The position numbers and the translations under genes were made by a program. From positions 1 through 7,148 of the forward strand of contig JBLNEW010000028.1 in NCBI GenBank assembly GCA_050263095.1: a stretch of DNA of 7,148 nt. Reading direction: 5' to 3'. The notes under the pieces are model-generated. The model ran no database searches, was not told the origin of the DNA, and worked only from the letters and a program-made list of their open reading frames with translations. Source of the DNA: FEB-35 sp050263095 (lineage in GTDB: Bacteria > Desulfobacterota > Deferrimicrobia > Deferrimicrobiales > Deferrimicrobiaceae). Shown here one piece after another: positions 1 to 5,958 of the stretch. Position 1 is the first letter of the stretch. The number at the start of each line of letters is the position of its first letter.

Positions 1-576
1 GACAAGTACCCGGTGTTCCACCTGACCTGCGTCACGAGGCGCAAGGATCCGGTCTACCCTGCCACGATAGTGGGCAAGCCCCCCATGGAGGACGTCTTCC
101 TGGGGAAGGCCACGGAGCGCATATTCCTGCCGCTCCTGCGGAAGATAGTGCCTGAAGTGGTGGACATGAACCTGCCGATCGAGGGGATCTTCCACAACTT
201 CGCCTTTTTTTCGATCGACAAGCGGTACCCAGGGCACGCCCGCAAGGTCATGAGCGCGGTATGGGGGCTGGGGCTCCTCATGTTCTCGAAATTCGTTGTC
301 GTCTTCGACGCCGACGTGAACGTCCAGGACCTCTCCGAGGTGATCTGGAGGATCGGGAACAACGTCGATCCGCGGCGCGACGTGATGATAGTGGAGGGGC
401 CGGTCGACGCGCTGGAGCACGCCTCGGCGATCCCGCATTACGGCTCAAAGATGGGGATAGACGCCACGCGAAAGTGGGCTTCGGAAGGATTCGCGCGCGA
501 GTGGCCCGACGACATCAGGATGCCGGAGGAGATAGTAGCGCTCGTCACGCGGCGATGGAAGGAGTACGGGTTCTAG
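1..576 (+). CDS. ubiD: UbiD-family prenyl-FMN-dependent decarboxylase, C-terminal part (5' end outside window)
   Basis: Reading is open from base 1 in the frame that ends at TAG 574-576, so this is the last 191 residues of a protein whose family is usually about 450-500 residues. The GTG at 13 is internal, not a start. UbiD hallmarks are visible: a GKPPMED stretch at window residues 25-31 (bases 73-93), a PGHARKVM stretch, a DADVNVQDLSEVIW stretch, and the C-terminal GSKMGIDATRKW motif. UbiD enzymes use prenylated FMN made by UbiX to decarboxylate aromatic or unsaturated acids. Here the substrate is probably a prenylated hydroxybenzoate or dihydroxynaphthoate in quinone synthesis, because ubiA and ubiX follow directly. 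The catalytic Arg/Glu (or Asp) residues of the family lie upstream of what is visible, so activity cannot be judged. It could be the menaquinone (MqnL-type) or the ubiquinone type. Confidence 0.93.
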   Translation, partial: DKYPVFHLTCVTRRKDPVYPATIVGKPPMEDVFLGKATERIFLPLLRKIVPEVVDMNLPIEGIFHNFAFFSIDKRYPGHARKVMSAVWGLGLLMFSKFVVVFDADVNVQDLSEVIWRIGNNVDPRRDVMIVEGPVDALEHASAIPHYGSKMGIDATRKWASEGFAREWPDDIRMPEEIVALVTRRWKEYGF

Positions 577-1428
577 ATGCTGGGTCGCATAGGCGTCTAC
601 CTCGAGATGATCAAGGTGGCGCACACGGTGTTCGCGCTGCCGTTCGCGTTGATGGGCGCTTTCCTTGCCGCAGGCGGGATGCCGCCGTGGAAGACGCTCT
701 TCTACATCGTGCTGGCGATGATCGGGGGGCGCAGCGCCGCGATGGGATTCAACCGCGTGATCGATGCCGACATCGACGCGAGGAATCCGCGCACGAAGGA
801 CCGGGCGATCCCCGCGGGGCAGGTGAGCAAGCCGATGGCGGCGGCTTTCATCTTCCTTTCGGTCCTGCTGCTGGTGCTTTCGGCGGCCAAGCTGAACCCG
901 TTGTGCCTGATGCTTTCCCCGGTCCTGCTGCTGCTTCTGTTTTCATACTCCTACACGAAGCGCTTCACCTGGGCGTCCCACGTCGTGCTGGGCATGTGCC
1001 TGGGGGCGGCGCCCCTGGCGGCCTGGATAGCGGTCACCGGGGCGTTCGACCCCCGCATCCTCGCCGTCTCCTTCGCGGTCCTTTTCTGGGTGGCGGGGTT
1101 CGACGTCCTCTATGCCCTGCAGGACATCGAGTTCGACCGTTCGGCGGGGCTCCATTCGATCCCCCGCTTCCTGGGGGTGGGGAAATCGCTTTGGGTGGCG
1201 CGCGGTTTCCACTTCGCGATGGCGGCGCTTCTCCTGCTGGGATATCATGTTTTCAGGCTGGGCTGGTGGTACCTTGCCGGCTGGGGCCTTTGCGCCGCGG
1301 TGCTCGTTTACGAGCACGCGATCCTTTCGGAGGACGACCTGTCGAGGCTGAACGTCGCCTTCTTCAACCTGAACGGCGCCGTCAGCATCGCACTTTGCCT
1401 GTTCACCTATCTTGACCTGGCCCTGTAG
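577..1428 (+). CDS. ubiA: UbiA-family polyprenyltransferase (4-hydroxybenzoate or MqnP-like)
   Basis: A 283-residue integral membrane protein with about eight or nine hydrophobic segments. It carries both Asp-rich motifs of UbiA enzymes. The first is N59-xxx-D63-xxx-D67, followed by a basic RNPRTKDR loop (69-76). The second is D176-xx-Y179-xx-Q182-D183-xxx-D187. These bind the Mg-diphosphate of the polyprenyl donor, and the enzyme transfers the chain to an aromatic acid in the inner membrane. The second-motif form and the short N-terminus resemble the 'UbiA-other' branch found with UbiX/UbiD genes, which includes the futalosine-pathway prenyltransferase MqnP. That assignment is inferred. The ATG abuts the ubiD stop (TAGATG) with no gap. 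A possible Shine-Dalgarno, AAGGAG at 559-564, lies 12 nt upstream, which is long, so translation may also rely on coupling to ubiD. The next in-frame ATG (607) has no ribosome site. Confidence 0.93.
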   Translation: MLGRIGVYLEMIKVAHTVFALPFALMGAFLAAGGMPPWKTLFYIVLAMIGGRSAAMGFNRVIDADIDARNPRTKDRAIPAGQVSKPMAAAFIFLSVLLLVLSAAKLNPLCLMLSPVLLLLLFSYSYTKRFTWASHVVLGMCLGAAPLAAWIAVTGAFDPRILAVSFAVLFWVAGFDVLYALQDIEFDRSAGLHSIPRFLGVGKSLWVARGFHFAMAALLLLGYHVFRLGWWYLAGWGLCAAVLVYEHAILSEDDLSRLNVAFFNLNGAVSIALCLFTYLDLAL

Positions 1429-1454
1429 AGCGACGCCCGGTCGGGACAAGGCGA

Positions 1455-1461
1455 AAGAGGA
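1455..1461 (+). promoter_or_regulatory. Ribosome binding site of ubiX
   Basis: AAGAGGA lies 6 nt before the ATG at 1468, in the 39-nt gap after ubiA. It supports that ATG, after which the Rossmann-like first strand of UbiX begins at once. The rest of the gap shows no convincing promoter; a tiny CCCG/CGGG hairpin is too short to be a terminator. Confidence 0.7.
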
Positions 1462-1467
1462 ACCCCC

Positions 1468-2157
1468 ATGAAGGTCCTGCTGGGCATATCGGGAGCGAGC
1501 GGCGCCGTCTACGGCATACGCTCCGGCAGGGCCCTCCTGGCCGCCGGAGCGGAGCTGCATCTCCTCGTGACCAAGGTTGCGTGGGAGATAATAACCGAGG
1601 AGATACCCGGGGGGCCGCCTCCCCCGTCGCTGCCGGCCAGGAAGCGGTGGATCGCGCGGCTCATGTCGGCGCCTCCGGGAATGTGCCGCCTGCACCCGGA
1701 GGACGATTTCCGCATCCCGTTCGCATCCGGCTCGAACCCCCCCGATGCGGTCGTCATCGCCCCGTGCTCGATGGGGATGCTGGCCCGGATCGCCTGCGGC
1801 GTATCGACGTCCGTTCTCGAGCGGTGCGCCGACGTGGCGCTCAAGGAGAGAAAGCCGCTGGTGCTCGTCCCCCGCGAGACCCCGCTTTCCTCCATACACC
1901 TCGAGAACATGCTGGCTCTCTCGCGAGCCGGGGCGGAGATCCTTCCCGCCTGCCCGGGCTTTTACCATCGCCCGGCCTCGGTAGAGGACCTGGTCGATTT
2001 CGTGGTATCGCGCATACTCTCCCGGGTGGGGGTAGGCTCCGCCCTGTATCCCAGGTGGGGGGAAGCCGCCGGGGAAGAAGAAGAGCGCAAGTTGAGGAGA
2101 GCCGGACCGGCGAGCCTGGCTTCGCCTGAGCCGGTGACGCGGAAGGAGCGCCGATGA
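1468..2157 (+). CDS. ubiX: UbiX flavin prenyltransferase
   Basis: A 229-residue protein of the UbiX/Pad1 flavin prenyltransferase family, which joins dimethylallyl phosphate to reduced FMN to make the cofactor of UbiD. Visible landmarks are the N-terminal flavin-binding GISGASG loop (residues 6-12), the ASG segment (86-88), the PCSMG segment (99-103), K126-ERKP, the RETP motif (136-139), FYHRP (165-169) and the C-terminal SRIL helix (R182). These cover the known FMN- and prenyl-phosphate-binding positions, so the enzyme looks functional. It is longer than the usual 185-200 residues for two reasons. One is a Pro/Arg-rich insertion at about 47-75. The other is a charged tail from about 190, which includes a YPRWGE segment and a Glu run. 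Its TGA overlaps the next ATG by four bases (ATGA), so translation is probably coupled to the response regulator gene. Confidence 0.95.
   Translation: MKVLLGISGASGAVYGIRSGRALLAAGAELHLLVTKVAWEIITEEIPGGPPPPSLPARKRWIARLMSAPPGMCRLHPEDDFRIPFASGSNPPDAVVIAPCSMGMLARIACGVSTSVLERCADVALKERKPLVLVPRETPLSSIHLENMLALSRAGAEILPACPGFYHRPASVEDLVDFVVSRILSRVGVGSALYPRWGEAAGEEEERKLRRAGPASLASPEPVTRKERR
2141..2148 (+). promoter_or_regulatory. Ribosome binding site of the receiver gene
   Basis: GGAAGGAG, inside the end of ubiX, sits 5 nt before the ATG at 2154. It is the strongest Shine-Dalgarno in the window and fixes the start of the receiver gene despite the ATGA overlap with ubiX. Confidence 0.8.
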
Positions 2158-2510
2158 AGAAGATCCTGGTGGTTGACGACGAGGTGAACATCAGGGAACT
2201 CTACCGGGACGAGCTGGCAGAGGAGGGGTACAAGGTCGAGCTTGCGGAGAACGGCCCCCAGGCGCTGGCGAAGTTCGAGTCGTTCAGGCCCGACCTCGTG
2301 ACGCTGGACGTGATGATGCCCGGCATGGACGGCATCGAGGTCTTAAGGAGGATCCGCGAGAAGAACACGTCGGTTCCCGTCCTCCTTCTGACCGCGTTCG
2401 GCGAGTTCAAGCAGGATTTCAGCACCTGGGCATCGGACGCCTACATCGTGAAGTCGGCCGACGTCTCGGAGCTGAAGCAGACGGTGCGCAAGCTCCTGGG
2501 GAGCAAATGA
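2154..2510 (+). CDS. Single-domain response regulator (CheY-like receiver)
   Basis: A 118-residue protein that is one receiver domain from end to end, with no output domain. The acidic pair D8-D9 (VVDDE), the phosphoacceptor D52 (in TLDVMMPGMDG), the switch T80 (LLLTAFG), aromatic Y97 and the conserved K100 are all present, so it should accept phosphate from a histidine kinase. The residue after K100 is Ser where most receivers have Pro (VKS rather than KP). This variant occurs in other stand-alone receivers. With no output domain it must act by protein contact, as CheY or Spo0F do. Plausible partners are the two signalling proteins encoded immediately downstream, which is inference from position. 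No kinase gene is in the window. It overlaps ubiX upstream and the GAF gene downstream by ATGA junctions. Confidence 0.93.
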   Translation: MKKILVVDDEVNIRELYRDELAEEGYKVELAENGPQALAKFESFRPDLVTLDVMMPGMDGIEVLRRIREKNTSVPVLLLTAFGEFKQDFSTWASDAYIVKSADVSELKQTVRKLLGSK

Positions 2511-3598
2511 CGGTCCTATCGGTCCTGTTCGAGGCGCTGCGGGGGAAGAGGCATACCACGCTTCCTCCGAGGGAGATCTCCCTGGCAGGCGCGCTTACCG
2601 CCGGGCTATACGAGGTCTCGCAGGCGATGAGCACGCCGGCGGGGGACGTCCAGCGCAGCCTCGACCTCATCGTCTCGGCCTCGGCATCCATATTGCGCGT
2701 CGAGCGGGCCGTACTGATGCTTAAGACGCCCGGCCAGGAGTACCTGGTGCCGCGCTCGATCGCCGGGACCCCGCGGGGCAGGCAGTTCGACAAGTACCGC
2801 CAGGAGGTCCACGACAACATATTTTCGCAGATCCTCGACAGCGGTGAGGGGATGATAGTCTCCGAGGCGAGGCTGGGGCCCGAGCGCAAGCTCCTGCGCC
2901 TGATGCGCCGCCTGGACGTGCGGGGATTTCTCGCCGCTCCGATCAAGGGATCGTCCGGGGTCGTGGGGGTGCTTGCGGCGGCCACTCCGCTGGACGGCAG
3001 GCAGCTCTCGGACGTCGATCTGAAGCTTTTGTCGGTCATGGCCAACTTCGCGGCGGTGGCGCTGGAGAATGCGCACCTCGTGTCCCGTCTCGACCGCAAG
3101 GCGAAAAAGATCGCGGCCATCCTGGAGATCAGCCGGGCGCTGAACGAGGAGCAGCACCCTTCGGTCCTGTTCCAGCTCATCGTCGACCGGGCGACGGAGC
3201 TCATGGGCGCGACAAGCGGCTCGGTGATCCTGGTCGACCGGGAGTCCGGGATCCTGCATATAGAGGCCGAGAAGGGGCTCGGGGAGGGCGTCAAGGAGGC
3301 GATGCGGCTTCCGGTCGGCCGGGGCATCACCGGATGGGTGGCGCAGGAGGGCAAGCCCGTCCTTGTCCCCGACGTCCGGCAGGATCCCAGGTACGTCGAG
3401 GCGAATCCCAAGGTGCGGTCCGAAATGGCCGTCCCGATCAAGTGGGGGAACGAGGTCGTGGGCGTGCTGAACCTGGACCATTACGAAGAGGCGGCATTCG
3501 CCGAGGAGGACCTGGAGCTGCTCGACGCCTTCGGGAACGCGGCCGCGGTAGCGCTGAAGAACGCGCACATCCTGGGGGAAGAAGGGCAGAAGAGGTAA
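2507..3598 (+). CDS. Tandem GAF-domain sensor protein without output domain
   Basis: A 363-residue soluble protein with no signal peptide or membrane segment. After a basic N-terminus (1-25) come two GAF-like domains: the first at about residues 35-190, the second at about 215-355. A helical linker (about 185-215, DRKAKKIAAILEISRAL) joins them. The second is the more typical, with RGITGWVAQEGKPVLVPDV (residues 272-290), a following DPRY and a closing helix. GAF domains bind small molecules such as cyclic nucleotides, haem, Fe-S clusters or nitrogen species, or mediate dimerisation. I see no Cys cluster or NKFDE motif that would name a ligand. There is no kinase, cyclase or DNA-binding output, so it presumably acts on a partner, most simply the diguanylate cyclase that follows after 5 nt. 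Its ATG overlaps the receiver's TGA (ATGA), with GGGGAG at 2498-2503 as a close ribosome site. Confidence 0.88.
   Translation: MTVLSVLFEALRGKRHTTLPPREISLAGALTAGLYEVSQAMSTPAGDVQRSLDLIVSASASILRVERAVLMLKTPGQEYLVPRSIAGTPRGRQFDKYRQEVHDNIFSQILDSGEGMIVSEARLGPERKLLRLMRRLDVRGFLAAPIKGSSGVVGVLAAATPLDGRQLSDVDLKLLSVMANFAAVALENAHLVSRLDRKAKKIAAILEISRALNEEQHPSVLFQLIVDRATELMGATSGSVILVDRESGILHIEAEKGLGEGVKEAMRLPVGRGITGWVAQEGKPVLVPDVRQDPRYVEANPKVRSEMAVPIKWGNEVVGVLNLDHYEEAAFAEEDLELLDAFGNAAAVALKNAHILGEEGQKR
3588..3595 (+). promoter_or_regulatory. Ribosome binding site deciding the GTG start of the GGDEF gene
   Basis: AGAAGAGG, inside the last codons of the GAF gene, lies 8 nt before GTG 3604. No other start codon stands nearby in that frame, and the first strand of the receiver-like fold begins at this GTG. 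This favours 3604 over starts deep inside the GAF gene. Confidence 0.6.
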
Positions 3599-3603
3599 AG
3601 CGG

Positions 3604-4560
3604 GTGGCCACCGTACTGATAGCGCGCCCCCTGTGGCCGGTGCTGAGGCGCATAGCCCCGCTCCTGGCCGCGGAAGGGTACCAGGTGGAGGAGGCGTCCT
3701 CCTGGTCGCGGCTGGCCGACGTCCGGCTGTCCAGCCCGGCGCTCGCAGGCGTTTTTCTTGGCGAGCACGGCGCCGCCGCGGAGGAAATCGCCGTCCTGCG
3801 GCGGTTCCGCGAGCGTGTGGGGGCGCTTGGCGTCCCTGTCGTCGTCGTCGGAGGAATGAACGCCCTGATGCGCGCCTCGGGATTCCGGGCGGCCGGCGCG
3901 GACCTCGTGGTCGCCGCCGACGTTTCGCCTGAACTGTTGATAGGGAAGGCGACCCCGCTTCTGCATTACGGCGCTCTCTACCGGTCCCTCCAGGACGCCA
4001 ACAACGCCTTGCTCGAGAAGGCAATGCTGGACGAGCTGACCGGGTTGCCCGACCGCAGGCGCTTCTCCATGGAAGCAGCCCGCCATATCGAGATGGCCCG
4101 CCGCATCGGGAGACCCCTTTCCTGCATCATTGTGGATATCGACGATTTCAGGAAGATCAACGATTCCTATGGTCATACCGCGGGGGACGGCGTGATCCGC
4201 CAGTTCGGAACCTTGATTTTCAGGGCGAAACGGACTTACGATTCCGTGGCCCGGCTGGGCGGCGACGAGTTCGCATGGCTCCTGGTGGATGCGGACCGTT
4301 CGCAGGCGATCCAGGCGGCGGCCAGGGCCCAGGAGGTAGTGAGGGAGTGCGTCTTCGGCGCGGAGACGGAGCCCGTTCGTCTTACCGCGACGTTCGGAGT
4401 CTCTTCGGTTTCCCCCGGGGTGGACCTGTCGGTGGACAACCTTGTAGGCAACGCCGACCGGGCGCTATACTGGGGAAAGGAAAGCGGAAAAAACGTCATC
4501 CGGTTCTATCCGGCGAAAAGAGCGGATCAAGATGCAGCGGCCCATTCTTATCTATCCTGA
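3604..4560 (+). CDS. Diguanylate cyclase: pseudo-receiver plus GGDEF domain
   Basis: With the GTG start this is 318 residues. Residues 1-118 look like a receiver fold that has lost its phosphorylation pocket: the acidic pair is replaced by A7-R8, the phosphoacceptor position reads Gly (VFLG53EHG), and the Thr and Lys positions read Gly and Ala. A short helical linker (about 119-142) follows, then a full GGDEF domain (about 143-303). That domain has DELTGLPDRR (143-152), DIDDFRKINDSYGHTAGD (178-195) and the GGDEF active site (219-223). The product-binding RxxD inhibitory site is also intact (R210, D213), five residues before GGDEF. It should therefore make c-di-GMP from two GTP and be feedback-inhibited. 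It is predicted cytoplasmic and is probably controlled by protein contact rather than its own phosphorylation, with the preceding receiver and GAF proteins as candidate partners (inference). Its 3' end overlaps def by 29 nt. Confidence 0.88.
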   Translation: MATVLIARPLWPVLRRIAPLLAAEGYQVEEASSWSRLADVRLSSPALAGVFLGEHGAAAEEIAVLRRFRERVGALGVPVVVVGGMNALMRASGFRAAGADLVVAADVSPELLIGKATPLLHYGALYRSLQDANNALLEKAMLDELTGLPDRRRFSMEAARHIEMARRIGRPLSCIIVDIDDFRKINDSYGHTAGDGVIRQFGTLIFRAKRTYDSVARLGGDEFAWLLVDADRSQAIQAAARAQEVVRECVFGAETEPVRLTATFGVSSVSPGVDLSVDNLVGNADRALYWGKESGKNVIRFYPAKRADQDAAAHSYLS

Positions 4561-5002
4561 CCCCTTCCTCCTCAAAAAAGCGGGTCACGTCTCCCGGGTT
4601 GACGACAAGATCCGGGAGCTGATCAGGGACATGTTCGAAACGATGCGCGCAGCTTCGGGCGTGGGGCTTGCGGCTCCGCAGATCGGCGTCGGCAAGCGCG
4701 TGATCGTATTGGACGTCTCCCCCGTGGACGAGAAGGCCCCTGCCATCGCGCTCGTCAATCCCGAGATCGTCGAGAGCAGGGGGCAGGCGGAGGGGACGGA
4801 GGGGTGCTTAAGCCTCCCCGGCGTCGAGGGCGTGGTCCCCCGGGCCGAGTTCGTCCTGGTTAAGGCGCTGGACGAGCAGGGGCGACCGCTGCAATTGCCC
4901 GCGAGCGGCTTCCTTGCCCGGGCGCTGCAGCACGAGATAGATCATCTCGACGGGATCCTGTTCATAGACCGGATTCCCGCCGCGGCCGCTCCCGCGAGGT
5001 AG
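4532..5002 (+). CDS. def: Peptide deformylase
   Basis: A 156-residue metalloprotease that removes the formyl group from the N-terminal Met of new proteins in the cytoplasm. All three family motifs are present: GVGLAAPQ (43-50), EGCLS (90-94, with the metal ligand C92) and HEIDHLDG (134-141, with ligands H134 and H138 and catalytic E135). The start is secure because the typical ILIYPDP begins at residue 5. The ATG therefore lies inside the diguanylate cyclase gene, with a weak AAGAG site at 4518-4522, so the two are probably translationally coupled. The protein ends soon after the third motif in an Ala/Pro-rich AAAAPAR tail, so the C-terminal helix seen in enzymes of 165-170 residues is short or missing. 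The catalytic core is complete. fmt follows after 23 nt, the common def-fmt pairing. Confidence 0.97.
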   Translation: MQRPILIYPDPFLLKKAGHVSRVDDKIRELIRDMFETMRAASGVGLAAPQIGVGKRVIVLDVSPVDEKAPAIALVNPEIVESRGQAEGTEGCLSLPGVEGVVPRAEFVLVKALDEQGRPLQLPASGFLARALQHEIDHLDGILFIDRIPAAAAPAR

Positions 5003-5025
5003 CGGCCCTTGAATACCGTAAATAA

Positions 5026-5958
5026 GTGACCCCCTTCCGGGCGGTCTTCATGGGGACGCCGGCGTTCGCAGTCCCCTCCCTTTCGTCCCTTGCGAAATCC
5101 GAAAACGTAACGCTGGTGGTGACCAACCCGGATCGCCCTTCCGGCCGGGGCCAGTCGCTGGCGATGCCGCCGGTGAAGGCGGAGGCGCAGCGGCTGGGGC
5201 TGCCGGTGTTCCAGCCCGAGAAGGCGAAACACCCCGATTCGGTGGCGCGGATCGCGGCCGAGAAGCCCGACCTGATCGTAGTGGCCGCCTACGGGCACAT
5301 CCTTCCCAAGCCGATGCTGGACATCCCGCCTTTCGGCTGCATAAACGTGCACGCCTCCCTGTTGCCGAAGTACCGGGGAGCCGCCCCGATCAACTGGGCC
5401 GTCGCCCGGGGAGAGACCGTGACCGGCGTGACGATAATGAAAATGGACGTCGGGATGGATACCGGGCCGATGCTCCTGGTCCGGGAAATGCCGATCGACG
5501 GCGAGGACACCGCGCGGACGCTCTACGACAAGCTCTCCCTTTTAGGAGCCGAGGCGCTTGCCGAAGCGCTTGAAAAGCTCCACGCGGGGACGCTTCATGA
5601 GACGCCGCAGGACGATTCGCTGGCCACCTACGCCCCGATGCTCAAAAAAGAGCATGGAGAGATAGACTGGACCCGGCCGGCGGCCGAGGTGCGCAACCTG
5701 ATCCGCGGAATGACGCCGTGGCCGTCGGCGACGGCGTCCCACGAGGGAAAGGCGCTCAAGATCCTCTCGGCATCGGTACGCCGGGGGCACGGAGAGCCGG
5801 GGGAGGTCCTCGAGGCCGGCCGCGACGGCATGGTAGTCGCCTGCGGCGAAGGCGCGCTCGCGCTCGGGCTGGTGCAGCCGGAGGGCGGCAGGGCGATGCC
5901 CTCCACGGACTACGCCAGGGGACGCCGCGTGAAGAAGGGAGACCGGCTATCCCGGTAA
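5026..5958 (+). CDS. fmt: Methionyl-tRNA formyltransferase
   Basis: A 310-residue enzyme of normal family length. It formylates Met on initiator tRNA using 10-formyl-tetrahydrofolate, supplying the group that the upstream deformylase later removes. The N-terminal Rossmann domain starts with VFMGTPAFAVPSL. It carries the tRNA-contacting loop around 36-51 (DRPSGRG...PPVK), the catalytic N107 and H109 in INVHASLLP, and D145 in DVGMDTGP. The C-terminal OB-like domain runs from about 205 to the end, with the usual HGEIDW segment at 210-215. The start is GTG 5026. The codon just before it is an in-frame TAA, and the next in-frame ATG (5050) would cut the first strand. No good Shine-Dalgarno precedes the GTG. 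Instead there is an AT-rich stretch (5009-5026) unlike its surroundings, which may keep the start unpaired. Confidence 0.97.
   Translation: MTPFRAVFMGTPAFAVPSLSSLAKSENVTLVVTNPDRPSGRGQSLAMPPVKAEAQRLGLPVFQPEKAKHPDSVARIAAEKPDLIVVAAYGHILPKPMLDIPPFGCINVHASLLPKYRGAAPINWAVARGETVTGVTIMKMDVGMDTGPMLLVREMPIDGEDTARTLYDKLSLLGAEALAEALEKLHAGTLHETPQDDSLATYAPMLKKEHGEIDWTRPAAEVRNLIRGMTPWPSATASHEGKALKILSASVRRGHGEPGEVLEAGRDGMVVACGEGALALGLVQPEGGRAMPSTDYARGRRVKKGDRLSR
5935..5941 (+). promoter_or_regulatory. Strong ribosome binding site at the end of fmt, for rsmB
   Basis: AAGGGAG within the last codons of fmt. No ATG, GTG or TTG in the rsmB frame lies within normal reach: the nearest, GTG 5988, is 46 nt downstream. 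An ATC at 5949 lies exactly 7 nt downstream and opens the sequence expected of an RsmB N-terminus. Confidence 0.55.

Noticed and set aside
203..213. Run of seven T in ubiD as a possible slippage or phase-variation site
   Set aside because: The frame is intact on both sides with good UbiD homology, and a single short run is not evidence of programmed slippage.
261..1415. Sense-strand open frame in another frame across ubiD and ubiA
   Set aside because: Gly/Arg/Ala-rich with no family match, and it overlaps two genes with intact motifs.
1429..1467. Possible hairpin or terminator between ubiA and ubiX
   Set aside because: The only stem is about 4 bp with a 2-nt loop and no T-run follows.
943..1968. 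Antisense open frame (about 340 codons) across ubiA and ubiX
   Set aside because: It spans two well-supported sense genes and its translation has the arginine-rich, low-complexity look of a shadow frame.
2419..3441. Antisense open frame (about 340 codons) opposite the GAF gene
   Set aside because: Ser/Arg/Thr-rich with no domain; mirrors codon bias of the sense gene.
3334..3603. Upstream extension of the GGDEF gene into the GAF gene
   Set aside because: The extra 90 residues are a shifted-frame reading of the second GAF domain and low in complexity. GTG 3604 has a ribosome site and begins the folded domain.
2606..4024. Long antisense open frame (about 470 codons) opposite the GAF and GGDEF genes
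   Set aside because: The translation is Arg/Pro/Gly/His-rich with no recognisable domain. The sense strand carries clear GAF and GGDEF families, and such frames are common opposite GC-rich genes.
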